Below, one piece after another: positions 50,636 to 59,605 of a DNA stretch of 64,000 nucleotides. Each line of letters opens with the position of its first letter. The stretch's first letter is position 1. The notes under the pieces were generated by a model, which was not told the DNA's origin, ran no database searches, and saw nothing but the letters and a program-made list of their open reading frames with translations. Origin of the DNA: Pseudobutyrivibrio sp. ACV-2 (GTDB taxonomy: Bacteria; Bacillota; Clostridia; Lachnospirales; Lachnospiraceae); contig NZ_FNQZ01000009.1 in assembly GCF_900107545.1 (NCBI RefSeq), forward strand, positions 62,001 to 126,000, in the 5' to 3' direction. The position numbers and the translations under genes were made by a program.

Positions 50636-53110
50636 TTATTTAAAGGTTACGATAGTAACACCAGCGTCACCTTCGCCAAACTCTCCCAGATGGAATTCAG
50701 CTACATTTTTGCATTTGCGCAGGTATTGCTGCACACCCTTTCTCAGAGCGCCAGTTCCCTTACCGTGCACCACGCGTACAGATGTAAGATGACTGATATA
50801 AGCATCATCAAGATATTTTTCAAGCTTTGCTATACCTTCATCTACTGTGCAGCCTAAAAGATTAATCTCTGGTGAGATAGATGCAGCCTTATTGAAGCCA
50901 CCATATGTCATATTCTTGACACGGGTTCCCTTCTTTGGAACAAATTTATCCTCTTCCTCTATAAGAACCAAATCCTTGATATTTACAGTAGATTTCATGA
51001 TACCCATCTGAACCTGCAAATCACCCTTGCCATTAGGAAGTGAGCATACATTTCCAATGAGGTTCATTGAGAGTACCTTTACCTTGTCTCCAACATGAAG
51101 GTTCTTAGGAACATTGTGATTTTCCACAACCTCCTGCTTTTCCTTCGCCTTGCTCTTTGACTTGTTCAGGTTCTTACCGAGAGCCTGACGCTTTGCTTCC
51201 ATGGCAGATATATTTCCATTGCCCTTGCCAAATTTGTTGAAGTCGCGGATAGTCTGGTCTGCAATGTCTTTTGCCTCTTGAAGGATAGCTGCTGCATCCT
51301 CATGAGCCTGTCTAATAAGTTCATCGCGCTGAGTCTTTATCTTTTCTTCTTTGGCTGTGGCACTAGAAAGCTTTGCCTCAGCTTCCTTAAGGGCAGCAGC
51401 AGCCTGAGCTGCATCTTCCTCAACCTGATGGCGCTTCTGTTCCAAATCAACCATCAAATCCTCAAAGGATTTGTCGTCCTCTGATAATCGTCCCTGTGCA
51501 TCATCAATCAAATCCTGAGGAATTCCAAGCTTGCTAGATATAGCAAAAGCGTTTGACTTTCCAGGTACACCGATAATCAAATGATAAGTAGGGCTAAGTG
51601 TCTCAAGCGAGAACTCACAGGATGCATTTTCTACCCCTTCTGTTGAAAGGGCGTACACCTTAAGCTCGCTATAGTGAGTTGTAGCCATTGTACGCACGTC
51701 TAGGGTGTGAAGTCTATCCAAAATAGACTGGGCCAAAGCGGCACCTTCCTTTGGATCAGTACCGGCGCAAAGCTCATCGATAAGGATGAGGAACTGTGGC
51801 ACCTTATCTGGTGTCTGTGTGCCATGTATCACCTTGGAATGAATGAAGTCCTTCCTGGTTTTTTTAAGCTTTTCCTCCGTCTCATGTGAATAACTTCCAC
51901 CATTGATAGCTTCTAAAATGTGGACAATGTTTACCATATGAGATGAGAATGTGGACAACGACTGCTCGATTGACTGCTCGTCACCTATATCTGCATAAAC
52001 ATCATCAAATACAGCAATCTGGCTTCTATCCTTTGCAGGAATGTGAAGTCCTGCCTGGGCCATAAGTGTAAGTAGGCCGCAGGTCTTAAGCGAAACTGTC
52101 TTACCACCAGTATTAGGACCTGTTACAAGAAGTAGATTGTAGTCCTCTCCAAGCTTTATATCTGTAGCAACTACCTTTTTAGGGTCCAAAAGTGGATGTC
52201 GTGCTCCACGAAGATTTATGATACCATCCTCGTTAAACTCGGGACTGCTTGCGTTAAGCTCGATTGCATAACGTCCCTTTGCAAGAATAAAATCTATTTC
52301 TGTAAGTAATTCGTAATTACGGATTATCCCTTCTGAGACTTCTGCAATTCTATTTGAAAGAGTGGCAAGGATACGCTCAATTTCATCCTGCTCTCTCACC
52401 TGCAGCTCACGCATCTCATTGTTTAAATCTACAGCCTGCATAGGCTCGATAAAGAATGTGCTACCTGTTGATGACTGGTCGTGAACCATACCAGGCACTC
52501 TTGATTTGTAATCTGAGCGAACTGGTAGACAGTATCTGCCCTGACGCATGGTAACTACAGGCTCCTGTAGGTATCCTCTTGTAGTGCTATTGTTCAAAAG
52601 AGAATTCATAACACTTTTAATCTTTTCGTTGGTGCGCTGCATTCCCCTTCTGATTTCAAAAAGAGCTGTGCTGGCATCATCTGCAATAGTCTCTTCATCG
52701 ATGATACAACGGCGAATCTCATTCAACAGTGCTACCTCTGGAGAAAGCCCATTAAAATAAAAGCTGAGGGCATCCTCCTCTTCCATCTGACTGCCGTATT
52801 TTGCCACACGCTTTGTGACCTCAAGTACGGATGCTACTGCAAGTATTTCATCAATTCCAAGAGTAGATCCCAGGTCAAGCCTTGCCAGTGATGGTCGAAG
52901 ATCTGTAGTGCCGCTTGCACTTACATCTGAAAACTTCACCAGACGATTAAAAGCGCAGGCAGTCTCCTGCTGCATCACCTTTATTTCCTCTATATCGTTT
53001 ATAGGAAGAAGCTCCTGACATCTGAGCTTTCCTGACTCACAGGTTGCCAGTTCCGCTAATCTATTTATAATTTTGTCGTATTCTAGTGTCTTTAATACTT
53101 TAAGGTTCAT
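50636..53110 (-). CDS. mutS2: MutS2 endonuclease/ribosome-collision factor
   Basis: 824 residues. Order: N-terminal clamp and core helices, ATPase with Walker A GPNTGGKT and Walker B LILIDELCAGTDP, a charged coiled coil (about 530-640), a KOW-like region and a C-terminal Smr domain (VRVVHGKGTGALRKGVQQYL, with HGKGTGALR). MutS2 suppresses recombination and, in Bacillus, rescues collided ribosomes. About 30 extra residues (SYSHETEEKLKKTRKDFIHS, then KVIHGTQTPDKVP) stand directly before the Walker B strand, where B. subtilis has only a short loop. This explains the length above the usual 780-790. Confidence 0.93.
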   Translation of the reverse strand: MNLKVLKTLEYDKIINRLAELATCESGKLRCQELLPINDIEEIKVMQQETACAFNRLVKFSDVSASGTTDLRPSLARLDLGSTLGIDEILAVASVLEVTKRVAKYGSQMEEEDALSFYFNGLSPEVALLNEIRRCIIDEETIADDASTALFEIRRGMQRTNEKIKSVMNSLLNNSTTRGYLQEPVVTMRQGRYCLPVRSDYKSRVPGMVHDQSSTGSTFFIEPMQAVDLNNEMRELQVREQDEIERILATLSNRIAEVSEGIIRNYELLTEIDFILAKGRYAIELNASSPEFNEDGIINLRGARHPLLDPKKVVATDIKLGEDYNLLLVTGPNTGGKTVSLKTCGLLTLMAQAGLHIPAKDRSQIAVFDDVYADIGDEQSIEQSLSTFSSHMVNIVHILEAINGGSYSHETEEKLKKTRKDFIHSKVIHGTQTPDKVPQFLILIDELCAGTDPKEGAALAQSILDRLHTLDVRTMATTHYSELKVYALSTEGVENASCEFSLETLSPTYHLIIGVPGKSNAFAISSKLGIPQDLIDDAQGRLSEDDKSFEDLMVDLEQKRHQVEEDAAQAAAALKEAEAKLSSATAKEEKIKTQRDELIRQAHEDAAAILQEAKDIADQTIRDFNKFGKGNGNISAMEAKRQALGKNLNKSKSKAKEKQEVVENHNVPKNLHVGDKVKVLSMNLIGNVCSLPNGKGDLQVQMGIMKSTVNIKDLVLIEEEDKFVPKKGTRVKNMTYGGFNKAASISPEINLLGCTVDEGIAKLEKYLDDAYISHLTSVRVVHGKGTGALRKGVQQYLRKCKNVAEFHLGEFGEGDAGVTIVTFK

Positions 53111-53197
53111 TTAAACTAAAAATCCTCTCATATACACAAATATGTAATCTACAATAATTTCACGGACTATTATATAAAAAAAGCTGAGCAAATAAAA

Positions 53198-53222
53198 GGC
53201 ATCCTTACAATCAAGGATGCCC
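53198..53222 (-). terminator. Terminator of the cytidylate-kinase-like gene
   Basis: GGCATCCTT, 6-nt loop, AAGGATGCC, then TTTTATT leftward. Confidence 0.8.
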
Positions 53223-53240
53223 AATGTGTATCATATTTGT

Positions 53241-53870
53241 TTAGATTTCTCTATTTTTAATTTCAATGTAGGACTTAACTACTTCGATAAGTCTGTCGTA
53301 GTCCATGACACCTGTATCTAAGCAGAAATCATAATTTCTGGCATCATTCCAATCCCTACCAGTGTAATACTTGTAATAATCAGCACGATGTTTATCGATG
53401 TCATGCATGCGCTTTATAAGCTCCTCATCTGTGCCGCTTACCTGGCGGCGAAGTCGCTTCAAACAATCCTCCTCTGATGCATAAAAGAAAAGAGATAGCA
53501 CATAGGCTCTGTCTTTTAAGATGTAGTCAGCACAACGACCTACTATGATACAGCTTTGAGTATTAGCAATGCGTTTGATAACATCTGCCTGAAGCTCAAA
53601 TAAGTTGTCATCTGAAGTAAAGGCTGCATATTCAGGAGTCAAAGGCATTCCTTTATATTTGCCCTTTGCAGAAAGGAAAATCTTTCTGACATGCTCATCT
53701 ACCTGACCAAACAGCTCTTCATTTATACCACTTTGGTCTGAAGCCATCCTAAGGATTTCCCTGTCATACACTGGAAGACTAAGCTCTTTACCGAGCTTTT
53801 TAGCTAGTGTAAGACCACCTGAACCATAACTACGTGCAATACTAATGACCAGTTTTTTTTCATCTGCCAT
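53241..53870 (-). CDS. Cytidylate kinase-like family protein
   Basis: 209 residues. It starts with a P-loop variant ISIARSYGSGGLTLAKKLG, followed by VYDREILRMASDQSGI and SCIIVGRCADYILKDR, the pattern of the AAK_13 cytidylate-kinase-like family frequent in Clostridia. The true CMP kinase (Cmk) has a different length and motif, so the substrate is uncertain; a nucleotide or small-molecule phosphotransfer is likely. It lies 23 bp downstream of livF and ends the liv operon with its own terminator. GGGGAGG precedes the ATG. Confidence 0.85.
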   Translation of the reverse strand: MADEKKLVISIARSYGSGGLTLAKKLGKELSLPVYDREILRMASDQSGINEELFGQVDEHVRKIFLSAKGKYKGMPLTPEYAAFTSDDNLFELQADVIKRIANTQSCIIVGRCADYILKDRAYVLSLFFYASEEDCLKRLRRQVSGTDEELIKRMHDIDKHRADYYKYYTGRDWNDARNYDFCLDTGVMDYDRLIEVVKSYIEIKNREI

Positions 53871-53892
53871 GATGTAAAAACCTCCCCGCGTT

Positions 53893-54597
53893 TTACTCTC
53901 CTAAGTACGCTTTTTTGATAGAGTCATCGTTCATCAGCTCATTAGCATTACCAGAAAGCACTATATTCCCCGTCTCCAATACATATGCTCTGTCCGCAAT
54001 GGCAAGTGCCTTTTTTGCGTTCTGCTCTACCAAAAGTACAGTCGTACCTGCTTTTGAAATTGACTGGATGATATTGAAAATCTCCTCTACGTAGATAGGA
54101 GAAAGTCCCATTGAAGGCTCGTCCATAAGGATGATGCGTGGCTGGCTCATCAGAGCTCGACCCATAGCAAGCATCTGCTGCTCACCACCTGACAATGTAC
54201 CTGCCAGCTGATTCTGGCGCTCCTTCAAACGTGGAAAGCTTTCATATACTCTTTCAAAAGCATCCTCAATTTCCTTTTTGTTACTTCTAGTATATGCTCC
54301 CATTTTCAAGTTTTCAAGCACTGTTAATCCGGCAAAAACTCGACGTCCCTCTGGAACATGAGCAAGCCCCATTGATACGATTTTATGCCCTGGAACCTTG
54401 GTAATATCAGTGCCTTCCAACAGTACACTTCCGCTTGTTGGCTGAAGCATTCCAGAGATTGTCTGAAGTGTGGTGGTCTTGCCGGCACCATTGGCACCGA
54501 TTAAGGCGATGACTTCACCCTCATTTACCTCAAAGCTTATGCCCTTTAAGGCTTGAATAACTCCATAATTTACAATTAAATCTTTTACTTCTAACAT
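53893..54597 (-). CDS. livF: Branched-chain amino acid ABC transporter ATPase LivF
   Basis: 234 residues. Walker A GANGAGKT, signature LSGGEQQMLAMGRAL, Walker B RIILMDEPSMGLSP, His of the switch replaced by the usual LivF Glu/Gln region LLVEQNAKKAL. It pairs with LivG to power import. It starts 78 bp after livG. GAGGGA precedes the ATG. Confidence 0.95.
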   Translation of the reverse strand: MLEVKDLIVNYGVIQALKGISFEVNEGEVIALIGANGAGKTTTLQTISGMLQPTSGSVLLEGTDITKVPGHKIVSMGLAHVPEGRRVFAGLTVLENLKMGAYTRSNKKEIEDAFERVYESFPRLKERQNQLAGTLSGGEQQMLAMGRALMSQPRIILMDEPSMGLSPIYVEEIFNIIQSISKAGTTVLLVEQNAKKALAIADRAYVLETGNIVLSGNANELMNDDSIKKAYLGE

Positions 54598-54675
54598 AGT
54601 CCCTCTACTCCGCAGACTCCTCCAACTCTTTAATGCTCCCGCAGGCCTAGATTATGCTGAGTCTGCTAATTATTG

Positions 54676-55434
54676 TTATTCGCCTAAGTACGCCTTTATA
54701 ACCTCTGGATCATTGAGTACAGCTGAGGTTTCGCCTTGCGCGAGCACACGTCCAAAGTTAAGTACAGTAAGTTTCTCGCAAATTCCTGATACAAGCTTCA
54801 TATCGTGTTCGATCAAAAGGATTGTCACGCCAAATTCCTTACGGATAAGTGCGATAGTGTTCATCAAATCGCGAGTCTCATTTGGATTCATTCCAGCAGC
54901 TGGCTCATCCAAAAGAAGAAGCTTTGGATTTGTGGCAAGGGCTCTCGCTATTTCAAGCTCGCGCTGCTTTCCGTATGGAAGATTAGATGCCAACACATCT
55001 GCCATGGAATCTAAGCCAAATACTGAAAGCAACTCAAGTGCCTTTTTATCCATCTGCTTTTCTGTGGCAAAATACTTAGGTAATCTAAATATACCTGTGG
55101 CTGTGCCATAATCGTATGAATTGTGGAGACCAATTTTAACGTTATCAAGTACAGACTGGTCACCAAAAAGTCTGATATTCTGAAAGGTTCTGGCTACGCC
55201 AGCCTTGTTGATATCTGCTGTCTTCTTTCCTGTAATATCATCTTTATCTAAAAAAATTGTTCCATCAGTAGGTTTGTAAATACCGGTGAGCATGTTAAAC
55301 ACGGTAGTCTTTCCTGCACCGTTAGGTCCAATCAAACCATATAGCTCACCCTTTTCAATTGAAAGATTAAATTCATCAACCGCCCTAAGACCGCCGAAGG
55401 AAATGCCGAGATTAGTCACTTCAAGTAAAGCCAT
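54676..55434 (-). CDS. livG: Branched-chain amino acid ABC transporter ATPase LivG
   Basis: 252 residues. Walker A GPNGAGKTT, LivG-type signature LPYGKQRELEIARAL (in place of LSGGQ), Walker B LLLLDEPAAGMNP and H-loop LLIEHDMKLV. The second ATPase of the transporter. Its ATG shares one base with the livM stop codon (TAATG); AGGAGG is 7 bp upstream in the livM tail. Confidence 0.95.
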   Translation of the reverse strand: MALLEVTNLGISFGGLRAVDEFNLSIEKGELYGLIGPNGAGKTTVFNMLTGIYKPTDGTIFLDKDDITGKKTADINKAGVARTFQNIRLFGDQSVLDNVKIGLHNSYDYGTATGIFRLPKYFATEKQMDKKALELLSVFGLDSMADVLASNLPYGKQRELEIARALATNPKLLLLDEPAAGMNPNETRDLMNTIALIRKEFGVTILLIEHDMKLVSGICEKLTVLNFGRVLAQGETSAVLNDPEVIKAYLGE

Positions 55435-56516
55435 TAGCGCACCTCCTTCTTCTTTTTGAATCTGCCTACGATTGCTGCTGTTGTAAGACCATGCTCATCT
55501 CTCCACTTAAGGATACCTGGCGCCCAGTTGAAGAGCATAAGTACAATAAGCACGATTGAGTAAATAAGCATTCTGTATGTTGAAAGTCCTCTGAGGAGCT
55601 CTGGAAGCATTGTAAGCACAACTGCTGCAATAACAGAGCCAGAGAAATTTCCAATTCCACCAAGTACTACATATACAAGAATCATGATGGACATATTGTA
55701 ACCAAAGTTGTTTGTTGTAGCTGTCAGGGAATTGATGTTGTGAGCATAAAGCACACCGCCAACACCTGCTATAGCAGCTGAAAGTGTAAATGCTACCAGC
55801 TTGTATTTTGTAACTGGAAGTCCAACTGTCTCCGCTGCAATCTGATTGTCACGGATAGCCATTACCGCACGTCCTGTTCTAGATCTGACAAAGTTATGAA
55901 CTACAACAAGGGCCAATATAAGGAGTAACACTGCAATGAAAAATGTAGACTGTCTAGGTGTTCCTGTGATACCCTGTGGACCGTTTATAAGCATTTTGCC
56001 ATCTGGCTCCATGCCAAGCGAAAGCTGATCCTTGATTGAAAAATGAATTCCCTTTGAATCCATTCCAACGTACATAACGTTGATTACATTTTTAATAATC
56101 TCACCAAAGGCTAGGGTTACAATTGCAAGATAATCACCAGATAAACGAAGTACCGGGATTGCAATCAAAAAACCAAAAAGTGCTGCCACTACTGTACCAA
56201 TCAAAAGTGCAAGAATAAATCTTGGCACATCAGGAATCACATCCTGAAAAGCTCTTGAGAAAAATGCTGATGAAAAAGCTCCTACACACATGAAACCTGC
56301 ATGGCCAAGTGACAACTCACCTAAATATCCAACGCAAAGATTAAGTCCTACTGCTACAAGAGAATAAGCACATACCGGTACCAATAGTCCCTTCATGAGA
56401 GAGCTTAGGTTACCAGTTCCATCCATGATTGTCATTACTACATATAAAACAGCTATCACACAAATAGTTCTAATTAATTTCTGTGTAGATTTATTTAGTT
56501 TCTTATATTTGTTCAT
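55434..56516 (-). CDS. livM: Branched-chain amino acid ABC permease LivM
   Basis: About 360 residues with eight to ten membrane helices and the LivM signature GYLGELSLGHAGFMCVGAFS and the cytoplasmic coupling loop GRAVMAIRDNQIAAETVGLP. It forms the channel with LivH. Start: ATG at 56516 preceded by AGGTGG; an in-frame GTG at 56525 overlaps that site. 9 bp separate it from the livH stop codon. Confidence 0.93.
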   Translation of the reverse strand: MNKYKKLNKSTQKLIRTICVIAVLYVVMTIMDGTGNLSSLMKGLLVPVCAYSLVAVGLNLCVGYLGELSLGHAGFMCVGAFSSAFFSRAFQDVIPDVPRFILALLIGTVVAALFGFLIAIPVLRLSGDYLAIVTLAFGEIIKNVINVMYVGMDSKGIHFSIKDQLSLGMEPDGKMLINGPQGITGTPRQSTFFIAVLLLILALVVVHNFVRSRTGRAVMAIRDNQIAAETVGLPVTKYKLVAFTLSAAIAGVGGVLYAHNINSLTATTNNFGYNMSIMILVYVVLGGIGNFSGSVIAAVVLTMLPELLRGLSTYRMLIYSIVLIVLMLFNWAPGILKWRDEHGLTTAAIVGRFKKKKEVR

Positions 56517-56525
56517 CTCTTCCAC

Positions 56526-57407
56526 CTACACTTTCTCTTTGATTTGCTTACCAAGAATACCGGTAGGCTTTACTAAAAGAACTATGATAAGTACCGCAAA
56601 TACGATAGCATCCGCAAGCTGACTTGAAATATAAGCCCTTGCTAGAATTTCGATAACACCAAGCAACAATCCACCGATAAGTGCTCCTGGGATTGAACCG
56701 ATTCCACCAAATACAGCGGCTGTAAAGGCCTTGATACCTGGCATTGAACCTGTGTATGGAGTAAGTGATGGATATGATGAGCAAAGGAGTGCACCTGCAA
56801 TGGCTGCAAGTCCAGAACCGATTGCAAAGGTAAGGGAAATAGTTGCATTAACATTGATACCCATAAGAGTAGCAGCATCTCTATCCTCTGAAACAGCGCG
56901 CATTGCCTGACCTGGCTTTGTGTTTTTAACGAACCACACCAGCGCTATCATAATCAAAATACATGTGATGATAGTAACGATTGTGTTCCCAGCAATCTTA
57001 AGATTTCCACCGGCAAGGGATATACCCTCCCAGCTAATTACAGATGTAAAGCTAACAGGATTTGAACCAAAAATCATAAGAGCCATATTCTGTAGAAAAT
57101 AGCTGACGCCTATGGCTGTAATAAGAACTGCCAGATTTGTGGCCTTTCTAAGTGGTTTGTATGCTATTTTTTCTATAACCATTCCCAATGCTGTACAGCA
57201 GACTATGGCAATAACAATAGAAACTATAGCAGGCATGCCTGAATTAGACATACACATAAAGCACATGTATGCACCAATCATGATGACATCACCATGGGCG
57301 AAATTTAGCATTTTGGCAATACCGTATACCATGGTATAACCCAGCGCTATCAAAGCATATACACTTCCTAAGCTTAAGCCATTGATTAAATAGGTTAAAA
57401 ATCCCAT
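56526..57407 (-). CDS. livH: Branched-chain amino acid ABC permease LivH
   Basis: About 293 residues, eight membrane helices. LivH signatures are SVYALIALGYTMVYGIAKML, NFAHGDVIMIGAY, the coupling loop GQAMRAVSEDRDAATLMGI and AAVFGGIGSIPGALIGGL. Start: ATG at 57407 (MGFLTYLINGL); the frame stays open 21 codons upstream into the intergenic hairpin region but without a ribosome site. Confidence 0.92.
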   Translation of the reverse strand: MGFLTYLINGLSLGSVYALIALGYTMVYGIAKMLNFAHGDVIMIGAYMCFMCMSNSGMPAIVSIVIAIVCCTALGMVIEKIAYKPLRKATNLAVLITAIGVSYFLQNMALMIFGSNPVSFTSVISWEGISLAGGNLKIAGNTIVTIITCILIMIALVWFVKNTKPGQAMRAVSEDRDAATLMGINVNATISLTFAIGSGLAAIAGALLCSSYPSLTPYTGSMPGIKAFTAAVFGGIGSIPGALIGGLLLGVIEILARAYISSQLADAIVFAVLIIVLLVKPTGILGKQIKEKV

Positions 57408-57515
57408 ATCTGTAAACTCTCTTTCGAATAAATATAAATCGCGATGCAACATCACCCATATCATGAGCAAAGTTACATCGCCATTGATGTACCTGAATCC
57501 TTATATGAGGTGGTA

Positions 57516-57585
57516 GTTATCAAGCAATAATATCTCTTAAGGAAGGCATTCCTAGCCGACCGCAGAGATATTGTTGCTTGTTAAC
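57516..57585 (-). repeat. Intra-operon hairpin between livJ and livH
   Basis: Arms of 22 nt (57516-57537 and 57564-57585) pair with two mismatches; the loop holds a second hairpin AGGAA-TGCC-TTCCT. No T run follows, so it is not a classical terminator. It probably protects or attenuates the mRNA so that the binding protein is made in excess over the permease. Confidence 0.75.
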
Positions 57586-57614
57586 GTAAACACCGGATTA
57601 TAAATCTGAAAATA

Positions 57615-58802
57615 TTAATCAGCTGATACGTAAGCACCATCTTTAATAATTACAGCCTTAGGTGCCTTTGATACCTCTCCTTTATCGTTCCAAGTCATAT
57701 CCTCACCTGTAAGTCCATCGTAAGAAATCTTCTGGATAGAAGCGATGAGCGCATCACAAATCTCTTCGTTAGAAGCATCTGGTGTAAGATTTGCATCCTC
57801 AAGTGCTGCCTTCAAGATGTAGATTCCATCATAAGCATCTGCTGCGAACTGGTTTGGTGTGCCACCGAACTTCTCCTCATACGCTGCTACGAATTTCTGT
57901 GTAGCCTCATCATCTGCATCTGCTGCGAATGGAGTAAGAAGATATACATTTTCTGCAAGCTTTACATCGAAGTTCTCAACACCAAGAAGTCCGTCGAAAC
58001 CATCTACACCAAACATTGTAGGTGCATATCCCATCTTGTTAGCCTGTGTAAGAACGATAGAACCTTCTGTATAGTAGAATGGAAGGAATAAAAGCTCTGC
58101 ACCTGCATCCTTACATTTCTGAAGCTGTGTTGTGAAATCAGTCTTTGAATCTGCTGTGAATGCTTCTGTAGCTACTATCTCAAGGCCCTTAGTCTGTGCC
58201 TCTGTAGCAAAGTTCTGATAAACGCCTGTTGAATATGGATCTGAGCTATCGTAGATAATACCTACCTTTGTAGCAAGTCCGTTATCAGCGATGTAGTCTG
58301 CTGAAACACCACCCTGGTTTGGATCAGAGAAACAAACCTGATATACATTGTCATGTCCGTTTGTAACATCTGTTGATGAAGCTGAAGGTGTAAGTGTGAA
58401 AATTCTGTCTGCATAAGTCTCTGCTGCAACAGCCTGGCATGCGCCTGATGTAACAGTACCTTCAAGAATCTGCATTCCCCAGTCTTTAAGTGTGTTGTAA
58501 GCATTTACTGACTTCTGCTGGTCTGCCTCGTCATCCTGGAAATTAAATGAAATCTGATATCCGTTAATTCCGCCTGCCTCATTTACCTCGTCAACTGCAA
58601 GCTGAATAGCATTCATAACGCCCTGTCCGTACTGAGCAGCACCACCTGTGATAGGTCCGATACCACCGATTCTCCAAGTAGCTTCCCCTGATGTATCAAC
58701 TGACTCTGATGAGCCTGTAGACGATGAGCTGTTGCCACAGCCTACAAATAAAGATGCTGTCATAGCAGTACAAAGTGCTAAACTTAAAGCCTTCTTTTTC
58801 AT
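57615..58802 (-). CDS. livJ: Branched-chain amino acid ABC substrate-binding lipoprotein
   Basis: About 395 residues. Lipoprotein signal with lipobox LFVGC, then a Ser/Thr-rich linker and a type I periplasmic-binding fold (WRIGGIGPITGGAAQYGQGV, AVDEVNEAGGINGYQISF, LEGTVTSGACQAVAAE, QFAADAYDGIYILKAAL). It binds leucine/isoleucine/valine-type or other amide substrates outside the membrane; exact ligand not predictable. Start: ATG at 58802 after CAGGAGG; a TTG at 58808 is too close. It is first in the liv operon (livJ-H-M-G-F). Confidence 0.92.
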   Translation of the reverse strand: MKKKALSLALCTAMTASLFVGCGNSSSSTGSSESVDTSGEATWRIGGIGPITGGAAQYGQGVMNAIQLAVDEVNEAGGINGYQISFNFQDDEADQQKSVNAYNTLKDWGMQILEGTVTSGACQAVAAETYADRIFTLTPSASSTDVTNGHDNVYQVCFSDPNQGGVSADYIADNGLATKVGIIYDSSDPYSTGVYQNFATEAQTKGLEIVATEAFTADSKTDFTTQLQKCKDAGAELLFLPFYYTEGSIVLTQANKMGYAPTMFGVDGFDGLLGVENFDVKLAENVYLLTPFAADADDEATQKFVAAYEEKFGGTPNQFAADAYDGIYILKAALEDANLTPDASNEEICDALIASIQKISYDGLTGEDMTWNDKGEVSKAPKAVIIKDGAYVSAD

Positions 58803-58868
58803 ATCCAATACCTCCTGTTTTGTCTTTCGCGCTTTAGCGCTTTAAATTCTAAAACTATCTTTTAGGAT

Positions 58869-58897
58869 ATGATAAATCTTGTTTGTTAAATCGTCAA
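58869..58897 (-). promoter_or_regulatory. liv operon promoter
   Basis: Leftward TTGACG (58892-58897) and TATCAT (58869-58874) with a 17-bp spacer. Downstream the leader has a CTAAAA-TTTTAG hairpin and the direct repeat AAAGCGC-TAAAGCGC just before the ribosome site. Confidence 0.8.
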
Positions 58898-59592
58898 TAA
58901 AAACTTTCACAATTTATTTCGCTAAAGTGCCCCTCTGGTAATTTACCCTCATCTAATGTGAGTGGACCAAAGGCCGTACGCTTTAATTCAAGCACCTGTC
59001 GCCCTACAGCGAAAAACATTCTTTTCACCTGATGGAATTTTCCTTCATGTATGGTGATATAGCAGGTATTCCCACCGTCGTATTTAACAGTAGCAGGTGC
59101 AGTAGGCTCCCCTTCGCCGATATGCACTCCAGCCTCTAGTGCTTTGATATCTTCATTAGATAATCCACCATCAAGAGTTACGAAATAGGTTTTATCCACA
59201 TGCTTCTTTGGGGATAATAAATCATGGGCCAACTGCCCATCGTTGGTAATCAGCAAAAGCCCTGTTGTGTCCTTATCCAGCCTGCCAACAGGTGAAAGCC
59301 CCTTTGGGGCATCTGGACACAATCCATAAAACACATCCATTATTGTCTGTTCATGGGCATCCTCTGTGGCGGTGATAACTCCTTTCGGTTTGTTGATAAC
59401 ATAGTAAGAAAATCTCTTATATGTGTATTCCTTGCCCTGATAAGAGATGACCACTGCATTCTCATCCACCTTTTCCTCAGGTTTTGAAGCCTTTTGTCCA
59501 TCAACAAAAATAAGGCCCTTCTTAAGAAGAGCCTTAACTTCAGACCTTGTTCCGATATTTAATTCTACCAAAAGCTTGTCTAATCGCATCAT
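58894..59592 (-). CDS. rsuA: 16S rRNA pseudouridine synthase (RsuA/RluE type)
   Basis: 232 residues. An N-terminal S4 RNA-binding domain (MRLDKLLVELNIGTRSEVKA) and the catalytic domain with the Asp in GRLDKDTTGLLLITNDG and later GKFHQVKRMF, typical of the RsuA family that converts a uridine of 16S or 23S rRNA to pseudouridine. Last gene of the nlpC-surA-like-map-rsuA operon, 13 bp after map. Its 3' end overlaps the liv promoter. Confidence 0.9.
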   Translation of the reverse strand: MMRLDKLLVELNIGTRSEVKALLKKGLIFVDGQKASKPEEKVDENAVVISYQGKEYTYKRFSYYVINKPKGVITATEDAHEQTIMDVFYGLCPDAPKGLSPVGRLDKDTTGLLLITNDGQLAHDLLSPKKHVDKTYFVTLDGGLSNEDIKALEAGVHIGEGEPTAPATVKYDGGNTCYITIHEGKFHQVKRMFFAVGRQVLELKRTAFGPLTLDEGKLPEGHFSEINCESFY

Positions 59593-59605
59593 TATTCAAT
59601 TCACC

